Source of the DNA: Streptomyces sp. NBC_01481
Lineage (GTDB): Bacteria; Actinomycetota; Actinomycetes; Streptomycetales; Streptomycetaceae
Direction of reading: 5' to 3'
DNA: 64,000 bases
Assembly (NCBI RefSeq): GCF_026339995.1
Contig: NZ_JAPEPT010000006.1
Location: forward strand, 372,001 to 436,000
In this document: positions 45,103-55,451 of the stretch, one piece after another
Numbering within the stretch: position 1 is the first letter of the stretch
How the letters are laid out: the number at the start of each line of letters is the position of its first letter
Made by a program: the position numbers and the translations under genes
Notes under the pieces: model-generated
The model's database searches: none
Told to the model about the DNA's origin: nothing
Seen by the model: only the letters and a program-made list of their open reading frames with translations

Positions 45103-46395
45103 ATGTCCCTCACGTCCCGCGACGCCTTATTGACCGGCGGGGGTGCCGTGTGCCCCGCCGGTCCGCACATGATGGATCCGGATCTGCTCGCGGACCCCTT
45201 CGGCGGCTACGGCCGGCTGCGCGAGCAGGGGCCGGCGGTCCGCGGCAGGTTCGTCGACGGCACACCGGTATGGTTCGTGACCCGTTACGACGACGTCCGC
45301 GCGACACTGCGCGACCCCCGGTTCGTCAACACCCCCTCCAACGTGCCGGGCGAGGGGGGCGCGGATCCGCGCGAGGGCATGATGGAGCTGCTCAAGGTCC
45401 CCGAGCACCTGCGCGTCTACCTGCTCGGCTCCATCCTGGACAGCGACCCGCCGGACCACACCAGGCTGCGCCGCCTGGTGACCCGAGCGTTCGCGGCCCG
45501 CCGGATTCTCGATCTGCGGCCGGACATCGAGCGGATCGCCGACCGGCTGCTGGTCGAACTGCCGCACCGGGCGGAGGACGGGGCGGTCGATCTCCTGGAG
45601 CACTTCGCGTATCCGCTGTCGATCACGGTGATCTGCGAGCTCGTCGGGATACCGGCGGCCGACCTAGACCGGTGGCGGGAATGGGGCGGCGACCTTGTGT
45701 CGATGCGGCCCGAACGGCTGCAGCACTCCTTTCCCGTGATGATCGACTACTGCCACGAACTGATCGAACAGCGCCGCACCGCGCTCAGGGGCGATCTGCT
45801 GAGCGAGCTGATCCGGGCCCAGGACGACGACGGCGGACGGCTCAGCGACATCGAGATGGTCACCATGGTCCTCACCCTGGTGCTCGCAGGCCACGAGACG
45901 AGCGCGCATCTGATCGGCAACAGCACCGCCGCGTTGCTCACCCATCCCGACCAGCTGGCGCTGCTGCGCAATGACCCGGCGCTGCTGCCGCGCGCGGTGC
46001 ACGAGCTGATGCGCTGGTGCGGGTCGGTGCACGTGGCGCGGCTGCGCTACGCCACCGAGGACCTGGAGCTCGCCGGCAAGCCCATCGCCCGCGGCGACGC
46101 GGTCCAACTGGTGCTGGTGTCGGCCAACTTCGACCCGCGGCACTACACCGACCCGGACCGGCTGGACATCACCCGCCAGCAGGACGGGCAGGCGGAGAAC
46201 CATGTCGGCTTCGGCCACGGCATCCACTACTGCCTGGGCGCCACGCTGGCTCGGCAGGAAGGCGAGGTAGCGCTCGCCCAACTGCTGAAGCGCTACCCGG
46301 ACTTGGCACTGGCGGAGGGCGACCCGGAGCTGGACCGCGCCCGGCTTCCGGGCAGTTGGCGGCTGAATTCGCTGCGCCTTCGGCTGCGGCCCTGA
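45103..46395 (+). CDS. acmM: Cytochrome P450, probable 4-oxoproline synthase
   Basis: A 430-residue soluble bacterial P450. The I-helix oxygen motif is LVLAGHETSAH (about 263-273), the ExxR motif ELMR follows (about 308-311), and the heme-binding loop is VGFGHGIHYCLGATLAR (about 366-382, Cys ligand in HYCLG). In actinomycin X producers a P450 at this place with a neighbouring ferredoxin oxidises proline of the peptide lactone to 4-oxoproline; that role is inferred here from context. It is last in the long plus-strand operon, with 26 bp after acmI. Codon 9 is TTA (45127-45129), so translation should depend on bldA. Confidence 0.8.
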   Translation: MSLTSRDALLTGGGAVCPAGPHMMDPDLLADPFGGYGRLREQGPAVRGRFVDGTPVWFVTRYDDVRATLRDPRFVNTPSNVPGEGGADPREGMMELLKVPEHLRVYLLGSILDSDPPDHTRLRRLVTRAFAARRILDLRPDIERIADRLLVELPHRAEDGAVDLLEHFAYPLSITVICELVGIPAADLDRWREWGGDLVSMRPERLQHSFPVMIDYCHELIEQRRTALRGDLLSELIRAQDDDGGRLSDIEMVTMVLTLVLAGHETSAHLIGNSTAALLTHPDQLALLRNDPALLPRAVHELMRWCGSVHVARLRYATEDLELAGKPIARGDAVQLVLVSANFDPRHYTDPDRLDITRQQDGQAENHVGFGHGIHYCLGATLARQEGEVALAQLLKRYPDLALAEGDPELDRARLPGSWRLNSLRLRLRP

Positions 46396-46405
46396 CCGCG
46401 CTTCC

Positions 46406-46445
46406 ATGACAGGGGGCCGCCCGGCGTAGGGAGGCCCCCTGTCAT
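46406..46445. terminator. Bidirectional terminator between acmM and the ferredoxin gene
   Basis: Perfect 13-bp stem ATGACAGGGGGCC (46406-46418) / GGCCCCCTGTCAT (46433-46445), 14-base loop. It lies between two convergent genes, 11 bp after the P450 stop and 22 bp from the ferredoxin stop. Confidence 0.85.
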
Positions 46446-46466
46446 AGAAGTGTCCTGGCAGCATGC

Positions 46467-46673
46467 TCAGTCGGCTTGCGGGCCGTCCGCCACTACGATG
46501 GCCTGCACCGGGCAGGACAGCGCCGCCTCGGTTATCTGCTGCCGCGTCGCCGTCTCAGTGCCTCCGGGCACCAGCACCGAGTAACCGTCGTCGTCCTGAA
46601 TGAAGAGACCGGGCGCCGTCAGGAAGCACTGCCCGGACCCGATACAGGTGTTGTGGTCGATACGAATCTGCAT
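46467..46673 (-). CDS. acmN: Ferredoxin, [3Fe-4S]/[4Fe-4S] type
   Basis: A 68-residue small ferredoxin: RIDHNTCIGSGQCFLTAP at the N-terminus (Cys 10 and 16), then FIQDDDGYSVL, and a single late Cys-Pro (ALSCPVQAI). Three cysteines in the CxxxxxC...CP arrangement fit the [3Fe-4S] ferredoxins that serve P450s in actinobacteria. The likely partner is the P450 AcmM, although the gene is on the opposite strand and belongs to the operon of the LmbU-type regulator (38 bp upstream). Independent regulation of the P450 and its electron donor is therefore possible. Confidence 0.85.
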   Translation of the reverse strand: MQIRIDHNTCIGSGQCFLTAPGLFIQDDDGYSVLVPGGTETATRQQITEAALSCPVQAIVVADGPQAD

Positions 46674-46710
46674 GAGATGCCGTCTCCGGTGGTGAGGCGA
46701 GCAAAGACCG

Positions 46711-47403
46711 TCAGCGATCGAGCTCGTGCGCGGCGGCGCGGTCGAGTGATACGAGTATCCATTCCTCGAAGTCCCGTTCGACCTTCGACGCGGCCTCGCG
46801 CCAGCGCTCCACGCGGTCGCCTGGCGCGCTGATCCGGGGCAGGCTGGCGCGTGCGGGCGTAGCCGCCAGATTGCCCTGACGGCTCTCCCGCAGATGAACC
46901 CTGAGCTGGTTCCTGGACCAGCCTTGCTGCTCAGCGCGGTCGAGCCACCCGTCCGCCTCCACAGCAGGCAGGGAGGCGACCTCGGCATGGTGGCCGAAGC
47001 TGAGGTTCTCACGCCGGCGCCAGAGTTCGAAGTGCCGAGCCACCCACGCGTAGTTGCGCAGCGTCTGGTAGTCGAGCCCGGCGGCCTGCACTCCGGTCTG
47101 GTAGCGGTCGGCGTACCTCTCCTGGCCGTACACCAGCCAGTCCCCCAGACACCAGGCGGAGGAGTCCGCGATCTGGAAGATGTGCAGTCCGGCCTTCTCC
47201 CACCGGTTGTACGACAGGGTGGCCGGGATCTTCAGGCCGACCCGGGTGGTCAGGATCCGCTCCTGGCCGCTGTTACTGCGGCGAACGGCCGCGTCGCCCG
47301 CCCTGCGACCGACTGGTAATTGGCTGTCACGCTGGTAGTCGTTGGTGAATCGCTTCACGAGCATTCCCCCGCATTTGACGCACTGACAATTCTCGTAGGT
47401 CAT
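46711..47403 (-). CDS. LmbU-family transcriptional regulator
   Basis: A 230-residue cytoplasmic protein. The core RVGLKIPATLSYNRWEKAGL followed by IFQIADSSAWCLGDWLVYG (about residues 55-95) is characteristic of the LmbU family of pathway activators found in lincomycin, aminocoumarin and actinomycin clusters, and an inner helix-turn-helix (YQTLRNYAWVARHFELW) binds DNA. An N-terminal CxxCG pair of the type CQCVKCGG may bind zinc. The C-terminal part is helical. Codon 29 is TTA (47317-47319), which would pass bldA control to the pathway. Likely cluster activator; promoter targets cannot be seen. Confidence 0.75.
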   Translation of the reverse strand: MTYENCQCVKCGGMLVKRFTNDYQRDSQLPVGRRAGDAAVRRSNSGQERILTTRVGLKIPATLSYNRWEKAGLHIFQIADSSAWCLGDWLVYGQERYADRYQTGVQAAGLDYQTLRNYAWVARHFELWRRRENLSFGHHAEVASLPAVEADGWLDRAEQQGWSRNQLRVHLRESRQGNLAATPARASLPRISAPGDRVERWREAASKVERDFEEWILVSLDRAAAHELDR

Positions 47404-47570
47404 CGGCGGCTGAGAGCCATGGAAGGTTCAAGCTGAAAGTAACGGTAGATCACCGTTCGAGATGCAGTCAACGATCATTTCTAGTCGGAGTGCGACCGGT
47501 TCTGACGTAAGTTGGTCACCGACTGACACAATTGTTCCGGAACCCCGCACAGCCCGCCCCGTCCGGCCTG

Positions 47571-48410
47571 TCAGAGCGTGGGCGAGGAAGCGCGAACCGG
47601 GCTGCCAGAGGTGGACCGCACGGCCGCGTCGATGCCGTCAAGGATCAGCTCCAATCCAGCCCGGAAGGCATTCTTGGCCTCGCGCTCCAAGTACGGTATG
47701 GCGTCATCGGCTTCCTCCTCGGCGGCTGCAGGAGTCGCCCGCGCCTCCAGTGCCGCCAGCGACGGGAAGCGCTCGGCGAAGTCCGGCACCACCTCCGCGA
47801 GCAGCGCGGATCGGACCGACCACCACTCGTCGTCGGACACCCCGGTCGCCGGCGCCGCCTGCCGGTGCTCAGCGGCGACCCGAGCCATGCCGCGGACGAA
47901 CTGGAACAGCACGGCGATGACACGACGGACCTTCAATGGCTCCAGGCCGATTCCGCCCAGGATCCGCACCACGGTCTCCAACTGCGCGTACTCTCCCGGC
48001 CCGAGCACCGGCCTGGCCTGGGAGACCTGCAGCACCCACGGATGCCGCAGGTAGAACGCCCACGTGCCCTCGGCCCAGGCGGCGATCGCCGGGCGCCACC
48101 CGGCGCCGGTGTCGTACTCGGTGGGCAGCTCGGCCAGCACCCGGTCGTGCATAAGGTCGACCAGTTCGCTCTTGCTCGGCACATAGGTGTAGAGCGCCAT
48201 GGCGGTCCGCCCGAGCCACGCCCCCACCGCCCGCATCGACAGGGCTGCCATCCCCTGCTCGTCGGCCACCGCGATGCCCGCAGCCACGATCGTGTCGACG
48301 TCGAGTCCAGGCTTGGGCCCGGGCACGGCTCTGACGCCCCCGGGATCGGCCACGCGCCAGAGCAGAGCCATCGAGCGGCGGGCATCGCCCTGTCCGGCAA
48401 AAACAACCAC
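47571..48410 (-). CDS. TetR/AcrR-family regulator
   Basis: A 279-residue protein. The N-terminal DNA-binding domain is recognisable: GPKPGLDVDTIVAAGIAVAD followed by GMAALSMRAVGAWLG and MALYTYVPSKSELVDLM (about residues 31-93). The C-terminal ligand domain (TetR_C-like, WAFYLRHPWVLQVS) and a long acidic tail follow. GTG at 48410 is supported by AAGGAG 7 bp upstream; an internal ATG at 48371 has no such site. It is divergent from the siderophore-interacting protein, ABC transporter and UvrA-like genes, so it probably represses these resistance genes until actinomycin or an intermediate accumulates. Confidence 0.85.
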   Translation of the reverse strand: MVVFAGQGDARRSMALLWRVADPGGVRAVPGPKPGLDVDTIVAAGIAVADEQGMAALSMRAVGAWLGRTAMALYTYVPSKSELVDLMHDRVLAELPTEYDTGAGWRPAIAAWAEGTWAFYLRHPWVLQVSQARPVLGPGEYAQLETVVRILGGIGLEPLKVRRVIAVLFQFVRGMARVAAEHRQAAPATGVSDDEWWSVRSALLAEVVPDFAERFPSLAALEARATPAAAEEEADDAIPYLEREAKNAFRAGLELILDGIDAAVRSTSGSPVRASSPTL

Positions 48411-48452
48411 CTTGCAACTCCTTACTGCATAAAGTAACCTCGCCGAGGCATC

Positions 48453-48469
48453 TCCTTACAGCGTAAGGA
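48453..48469. promoter_or_regulatory. Candidate TetR operator
   Basis: TCCTTACAGCGTAAGGA is a perfect palindrome with 7-bp arms around AGC. It lies between the divergent TetR gene and the flavoprotein gene. A related imperfect copy, TTACTGCATAAAGTAA (48422-48437), lies closer to the TetR start, so two operators may be used. Binding is an inference. Confidence 0.55.
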
Positions 48470-48473
48470 TATC

Positions 48474-48494
48474 AGGTGGACACGGGGTCCACCT
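48474..48494 (+). promoter_or_regulatory. Palindrome / leader hairpin upstream of the flavoprotein gene
   Basis: AGGTGGAC and GTCCACCT form a perfect 8-bp stem around ACGGG, 31 bp before the ATG at 48526. It could be a second operator type or an mRNA hairpin. Confidence 0.4.
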
Positions 48495-48525
48495 CGGGAT
48501 GCCCGACGTTCTTGGAAGGTTTTCG

Positions 48526-49413
48526 ATGGCAGAGCTGCCTGTCTCATTCATCCAGGTCACCGACATCACACACCTCACACCGCGTATGGCCCGCGTGACA
48601 TTCGACGCCGACCAACTTGACGACCTCGTCGGGCAGGCGCCCGACCAGCAGGTCAAGCTCTGCTTTCCCCGGCCCGGTCAGCGCCTCCCCGTCCTGCCGG
48701 AGCCGGGCGAGGACGCGACGAGCTGGTACCAGGCATTTCTCGCCATTCCGGAAGACGAGCGCCCGTGGATGCGCAGCTTCACCATCCGCCGGCGCCAGCC
48801 GGGTACCAACACGATCGAGATCGACTTCGTCCTGCACGGGGAGACCGGCCCAGCCACCCGCTGGGCCGGCTCCGCCCAGGCCGGTGACCAGCTCGGCATG
48901 GTCGGACCGTCGGCGGTCTACTCCCGGCCGGTCTCGCTGACGGACTCGATCACGCACTCCGACTGGCTCTTCCTGGCCGGTGACGAGACCGCTCTGCCGG
49001 CCATCTGCACCCTGCTCGAGGCACTGCCCGAGGGAGCCCGTGCCGTGGCCTACGTCGAAGTCGCCGACGCCGCCGAGCGGCAGGACTTCGAGACCCGCGG
49101 CGACGTCACCGTCCACTGGCTGTACCGCGACGGACCTCAAGCCGGCCAGAGCGACGTCCTGATCCGCACTGTGCTCAAGGCCGAGTTCCTCCCCGGCCGC
49201 CCGTTCGCCTGGCTGGCAGGCGAGTCGGGCACCGTCCGGGCCCTCCGCCGCCACCTGGTCGACGACCGCGGGCTGGACAAGCGGTCGATCGACTTCAGCG
49301 GGTACTGGCGGCTCAAGCTGACCCAGGACGACGCCCCGACTGCGCAGGACATGGCCGAGGCTCAGGAGCGCCTCGCCGAGGCCCAGGCAGCCGCCGAGGT
49401 CGGCTCGGAATGA
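48526..49413 (+). CDS. Siderophore-interacting (ViuB-like) FAD oxidoreductase
   Basis: A 295-residue flavoprotein. A FAD-binding barrel with RSFTIRRRQPGTNTIEIDFV and HGETGPATRWAGSAQAGDQL (about residues 85-128) precedes an NAD(P)H-binding half with LFLAGDETALPAICTLLEAL (about 154-173) and the C-terminal FAWLAGESGTVRALRRHLV. Such enzymes reduce ferric siderophores. No siderophore genes are near; actinomycin or 4-MHA binding iron, or reduction of a quinonoid, are guesses. ATG at 48526 is preceded by GGAAGG; ATG at 48499 would add nine residues. It leads the resistance operon under the TetR regulator. Confidence 0.8.
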   Translation: MAELPVSFIQVTDITHLTPRMARVTFDADQLDDLVGQAPDQQVKLCFPRPGQRLPVLPEPGEDATSWYQAFLAIPEDERPWMRSFTIRRRQPGTNTIEIDFVLHGETGPATRWAGSAQAGDQLGMVGPSAVYSRPVSLTDSITHSDWLFLAGDETALPAICTLLEALPEGARAVAYVEVADAAERQDFETRGDVTVHWLYRDGPQAGQSDVLIRTVLKAEFLPGRPFAWLAGESGTVRALRRHLVDDRGLDKRSIDFSGYWRLKLTQDDAPTAQDMAEAQERLAEAQAAAEVGSE

Positions 49414-49417
49414 GCCG

Positions 49418-49454
49418 CGCGGAAGGGCCTGTCACTCGGCCGTGCCCTTCCGCG
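49418..49454 (+). terminator. Hairpin between flavoprotein gene and ABC transporter
   Basis: Perfect 11-bp stem CGCGGAAGGGC (49418-49428) / GCCCTTCCGCG (49444-49454). It may terminate or attenuate transcription into the transporter genes. Confidence 0.5.
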
Positions 49455-49491
49455 ACCTGACCGAACAGCGAGCACACGAGAGAAGGATCTC

Positions 49492-50475
49492 ATGATCACA
49501 GTGCGAGGTCTTGCCCGGCAGTTCGCCCTCCGGGGGCGAACCGTCGACGCTGTGAAGGGCATCGACTTCGATGTGGCGGCCGGGGAACTGGTCGGGTTCC
49601 TCGGCCCCAACGGGGCCGGCAAGACCACGACCCTGCGGATGCTGACCACCTTGCTGCGCCCCACCGGCGGAACGGGCACCGTGGCCGGCTGCGATCTGCT
49701 GACGGACCCGCAGGGAGTCCGGCGCAGGATCGGCTACGTGGCTCAGGGCGGTTCCACCTGGCCAGAGTCCAAGGTCGCGGAGGAGATCGAGCTGCAAGCC
49801 CGGCTCTACGGCCTGTCCCGGGCCGAGGCTCGGCGCCGCGGGGCGCTGCTGGCGGAGCGGCTCGACCTGGCCGGCCTGGACCAGCGCCCCTCCAAGACGC
49901 TCTCCGGCGGCCAGCGGCGCCGACTCGACATCGCGCTCGGGCTGGTGCACGAGCCGTCGCTGGTCTTCCTGGACGAGCCCACCACCGGACTGGACCCGCA
50001 GAGCCGCGCCAACCTGTGGGACCACGTCCGCCGGATGCGCGCCGAGCAGGGCATGACCGTCTTCCTCACCACCCACTACCTCGACGAGGCCGACACCCTG
50101 TGCGACCGGATCCTGGTGACGGACCACGGCACGATCGTCGCGGAGGGCACCCCGGACGAGCTCAAGGCCCACGTCGCCGGCGACGCGATCACCGTCGACG
50201 TCGGCGACCGGGCCACGGAGGCCGCCGAACTCGTCCACCGGCTGCCCGGCGTGCAGGAGGTCACCGTCGTCGCCGACACCGTGCGGTTCAGGGTCCCCCG
50301 TGGTGATGCGGCGCTGCCGGAGCTGCTGCGCACGCTCGACAGTCACCGGATCACCATGAGCTCGGTCAAGATCACCCGACCCACCCTCGACGACGTGTTC
50401 CTCAGCCTGACCGGGCGCTCCCTGCGCGACGGCGAGGCCGCGACCCCGGTCATGGAGGCCACCCATGCTGCGTGA
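49492..50475 (+). CDS. acmrA: ABC transporter ATP-binding protein (DrrA-like)
   Basis: A 327-residue ATPase of the DrrA drug-exporter family. Walker A GPNGAGKT (about residues 36-43), signature LSGGQRRRLDIALGL (about 136-150), Walker B LVFLDEPTTGLDP (about 156-168), H-loop in FLTTHYLDEAD, and the C-terminal domain (about 220-310) with the TRPTLDDVFLSLTGR segment found in DrrA-type proteins. It energises export of actinomycin together with the permease that follows. The 3' end overlaps the permease gene by 11 bp. Confidence 0.9.
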   Translation: MITVRGLARQFALRGRTVDAVKGIDFDVAAGELVGFLGPNGAGKTTTLRMLTTLLRPTGGTGTVAGCDLLTDPQGVRRRIGYVAQGGSTWPESKVAEEIELQARLYGLSRAEARRRGALLAERLDLAGLDQRPSKTLSGGQRRRLDIALGLVHEPSLVFLDEPTTGLDPQSRANLWDHVRRMRAEQGMTVFLTTHYLDEADTLCDRILVTDHGTIVAEGTPDELKAHVAGDAITVDVGDRATEAAELVHRLPGVQEVTVVADTVRFRVPRGDAALPELLRTLDSHRITMSSVKITRPTLDDVFLSLTGRSLRDGEAATPVMEATHAA

Positions 50476-51232
50476 CACCCGTCTGATCTTCCTGCGGGAC
50501 ATGAAGCTCTCGCTGCGCAATCCCACCTGGCTGATCATCGGGATCATGCAGCCGCTGCTGTACCTGTTCCTCTTCGGGCCGCTCATGGTGACGGTGGTCG
50601 ACCACACCCCCGGCTTCCCGTCCGACGACGCCTGGAAAGTGCTCACCCCGGCCCTCATCGTGCAGACGGCGCTGTTCAGCGGCTCCTTCGCCGGGGTCGG
50701 GCTGCTCACCGAATACCGGGTCGGCGTGGTCGACCGCTTCCGCGGGACCCCGGCCAGCCGGTCCGCCCTGCTGTTCGGCAAGGTCCTGGCCCAGGCCGTC
50801 CAGGCCACCGCGCAGTCGGTGCTGATCGTGCTCGTGACACTGCTCGTCTTCGACCTGGACGCGCCGCCGTCCGGGATGCTGCTGAGCCTCGCGATCGCCG
50901 CGGTACTGGCCATCACGCTGTCCTCGGGATCGTATGCGCTGGCCATGGTCCTCAAGAGCGAGGCCGCGTTCCCCTCGCTGATGAACGCCGTGCTCCTGCC
51001 GCTGCTCCTGCTGTCCGGCGTCCTGCTGCCGGTCACCGAGCAGATGGCCCCCGGCTGGCTCTACAACCTGGCCCGGATCAACCCGCTGACCCACGTGGTC
51101 GACGCCGAACGCGCGGCGTTCCGGGGGGACTGGAGCTCGACGGAGCTGCTGACCGGTTCCCTCGTCCTGTTGTGCATGTCTGCGTTGGCCCTGCTGTGGG
51201 GCACGCGGACGTTCCAGAAGGAAAACGCCTGA
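50465..51232 (+). CDS. acmrB: ABC-2 type permease (DrrB-like)
   Basis: A 255-residue membrane protein of the ABC-2 family with six hydrophobic segments (for example WLIIGIMQPLLYLFLFGPLM at the N-terminus and LLPLLLLSGVLLPV late) and the family motif region GVGLLTEYRVGVVDRFRGTP. It forms the membrane channel of the actinomycin exporter with AcmrA; the pair is coupled by 11-bp gene overlap. Cytoplasmic membrane. Confidence 0.9.
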   Translation: MLRDTRLIFLRDMKLSLRNPTWLIIGIMQPLLYLFLFGPLMVTVVDHTPGFPSDDAWKVLTPALIVQTALFSGSFAGVGLLTEYRVGVVDRFRGTPASRSALLFGKVLAQAVQATAQSVLIVLVTLLVFDLDAPPSGMLLSLAIAAVLAITLSSGSYALAMVLKSEAAFPSLMNAVLLPLLLLSGVLLPVTEQMAPGWLYNLARINPLTHVVDAERAAFRGDWSSTELLTGSLVLLCMSALALLWGTRTFQKENA

Positions 51233-51304
51233 GGGCGACGTCCACCTGCCCGAAAGCGACCGGGGCTCCCCAGGAGCCCCACCCGTACCGCCCAAGGAGC
51301 ACAT

Positions 51305-53566
<2,262 letters not shown>

Positions 53567-53639
53567 ACACATCCGCGCGCGAAGGACACCGTCCCTGCGC
53601 CTCGGCAGCCGTGTCCGCCAAACAGCGTCCAACTCGGCT

Positions 53640-53674
53640 CTCCCCAGCCGCCCCGTTGGGGAGCAACTGGGGAG
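53640..53674 (+). terminator. Hairpin, possible terminator after acmrC
   Basis: CTCCCCAG (53640-53647) pairs with CTGGGGAG (53667-53674); an inner CCCC-GTT-GGGG pair strengthens it. It lies 74 bp after the acmrC stop. Confidence 0.5.
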
Positions 53675-53815
53675 TTCCATCACCGCTCGGGGAGTCCCTG
53701 AGGAGTTCAAACCACCTAAGCAAGTAAGCTCGTGAAAAGCTCCGAAAGAAGAATCCCCGCAGGTCAGCCCCACATAGTCGACGGAAAGCCCCGGTCACTG
53801 ACCGAGCCCCAGGGC

Positions 53816-53920
53816 CTACATGACGTACGTGCCGAGATCGTCGGCCTCGACGATGCCGGGGAGCGAGCCGCCTTCACGCAAGGGCGTGACATAGCGGGTC
53901 GCTGTGACTTCGGAGAGCAT
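53816..53920 (-). pseudogene. Relic of HipA-like gene 5' end (34 codons)
   Basis: Read on the minus strand from ATG at 53920, the frame gives MLSEVTATRYVTPLREG and on to DDLGTYVM, then a TAG stop at 53816-53818. It matches the first 34 residues of the HipA-like kinase at 14747-15598 except for two substitutions (Ser3 for Thr, Leu29 for Phe), but at DNA level about 19 of 102 bases differ, mostly silent. Beyond codon 34 nothing is conserved. It is the right-hand repeat of the pair bracketing the actinomycin cluster and probably marks the insertion point. Confidence 0.8.
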
Positions 53921-54231
53921 TGCCCCACAGTACTTCGGGGCGGGTCGGGTGATCGCTCGGATTTTCGCTTGTCATGACCTGTGCGGACATGCCAACGATG
54001 CCCCATGGCCGAAGACACACAAGACCTCATGGACGCCCAGGCCGCTCTCGGGGGCCACCCACCTGGCCACTCAGGAGGACCAGGCCGCCAACCTGATGGT
54101 GCTCGAGACGGCCTTTCTGAAGAAATCCTTGAATTCCCCGAGTATCTGAACGTGCCGCGCCGCCCACTCGTACACCATCAAGAACCGGCCGTTGCGCGGG
54201 GCCGGACAGGGACCGTTGAGAGGGAGCCATC
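53921..54231. other. Intergenic region between relic and Rieske gene (311 bp)
   Basis: No gene is supported. It must include the former promoter region of the HipA-like relic and the promoter of the Rieske gene. Short open frames around 54005-54150 look gene-like only when two frames are joined (DTQDLMDAQAALGG, then ATHLATQEDQAANLMV) and could be a decayed gene. Confidence 0.4.
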
Positions 54232-54687
54232 ATGACCGGATCGCAGGGTTCTGCGCGGAACATGACACGCCGTGCCGTCGTCGCCGCGGCGGGCGGGGCC
54301 GGTCTCGCCGTCGCGCTGACCGCGTGCGGCAGCTCGGACGACGGCAGTACGTCGGTGGCCGACAAGCCGACGGGCGGGGCGGACGGAGCGGGCGCCGGGG
54401 GCGGCGGCAAGGAGATCGCCAAGATCACGGACATTCCCGAGGGCGGGGGCAAGGTCATCGGCGATGTGGTCGTCACCCAGCCGAAGCCCGGAGAGTTCAA
54501 GGCGTTCTCGTCCAAGTGCACCCACGCGGGCTGCGCGGTGAAAGACATCTCGAACGGCACCATCAACTGCCCCTGTCACGGAAGCCAGTTCAGCGCGGAG
54601 GACGGCAGCGTCACCAAGGGGCCCGCCACCAAACCGCTGCCCGCGGCCTCGATCACCGTGGACGGCGGCTCGATCAAGATCGCGTAG
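54232..54687 (+). CDS. Rieske [2Fe-2S] protein, Tat-exported lipoprotein type
   Basis: A 151-residue secreted Rieske protein. The N-terminus has a twin-arginine pattern (MTRRAVVAAAGG) and a hydrophobic core ending in lipobox LTAC, then a Gly/Ser-rich linker. The cluster-binding motifs CTHAGC (about residues 101-106) and CPCHGSQF (about 119-126) give two Cys and two His. It would carry electrons outside the membrane; the partner is not known. ATG at 54232 with GGGAG 6 bp upstream. Convergent with the isochorismatase-like gene with 14 bp of overlap. Confidence 0.85.
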   Translation: MTGSQGSARNMTRRAVVAAAGGAGLAVALTACGSSDDGSTSVADKPTGGADGAGAGGGGKEIAKITDIPEGGGKVIGDVVVTQPKPGEFKAFSSKCTHAGCAVKDISNGTINCPCHGSQFSAEDGSVTKGPATKPLPAASITVDGGSIKIA

Positions 54688-55324
54688 CGCGCCGGGGCCG
54701 TTTCCAGCAGGACAGGACATCCTCGGTCGTGGTGATCGTGGCGACGAGCGCGAGCGTGTTGCGGACCATCGCGGGGATGTAGTCGGCGGGCACCCCCGCG
54801 ATGGCATCCTGCGGAACCACCGCCGTATAGCCGAGGTTGACCGCGTCGAAGACGGCGTTGGGGATGGCGATATTCGCCGAGACCCCGGTGACGACCAGCG
54901 TGCGGCAGCCGAGATTGCGCAGCAGTGCGTCGGCGTCCGTGCCCGCGATCGGTGACAGGCCGTGCAGCCGCCGTACGACGAGATCCTCCTCCGCCACCTC
55001 GATCGGAGGTGCGATACGGACGGCCGTCGTACCGGGGTGCTGCTGGACGGGCAGCCGGGCAGCCGCACGGAACAGCCGGGCGTTGTTGCCGGCGCCGCGC
55101 CCGTCGGGACGCCGCTCGGCGACCGCGTGGAGCACCTGCACGCCCGTCTCATGAGCCGCGGCGACCAGCCGGGCGACCCGGTGGAGCGCGCCGGACGACC
55201 TGGCCTGCTCGGCGAGTTCGGGCAGCGCGCTGTCCATGCCGACGACACCTTGCTGGCACTCGACGGTGAGCAGCACGGTGGTGGCCCGGTCGAGCTGGTC
55301 CGCGAGCTGTTCGATGGACGGCAC
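54674..55324 (-). CDS. Isochorismatase-fold hydrolase lacking the usual Cys
   Basis: A 216-residue protein of the isochorismatase/cysteine hydrolase family. The first strand reads TTVLLTVECQQGVVG (Glu where most members have Asp), the middle has RRLHGLSPIAG, and the nucleophile region is VVTGVSANIAIPNAVFDAV, with Ala where cysteine hydrolases carry the catalytic Cys. So it is probably not a Cys-dependent amidase; it may act like EntB-type isochorismatases, which also lack the Cys, or be a non-catalytic relative. Its 3' end overlaps the Rieske gene. Confidence 0.75.
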   Translation of the reverse strand: MPSIEQLADQLDRATTVLLTVECQQGVVGMDSALPELAEQARSSGALHRVARLVAAAHETGVQVLHAVAERRPDGRGAGNNARLFRAAARLPVQQHPGTTAVRIAPPIEVAEEDLVVRRLHGLSPIAGTDADALLRNLGCRTLVVTGVSANIAIPNAVFDAVNLGYTAVVPQDAIAGVPADYIPAMVRNTLALVATITTTEDVLSCWKRPRRATRS

Positions 55325-55451
55325 GGCTTCCCCCTCATGCGGCTGGGACTGGGCGCGCGACAGTAACCGCCATTGCGCGAGGGCGGAAGAGCCCCCATGA
55401 TTTCTGACACACAGTCAGTTACATGGGTCAGCTACGAGGGAGGGGCCGCGC

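Noticed and set aside
53981..54235. Small open frame between the relic and the Rieske gene
   Set aside because: No family match, overlaps the Rieske start, and the gene-like parts fall in two different frames; at most a decayed gene.
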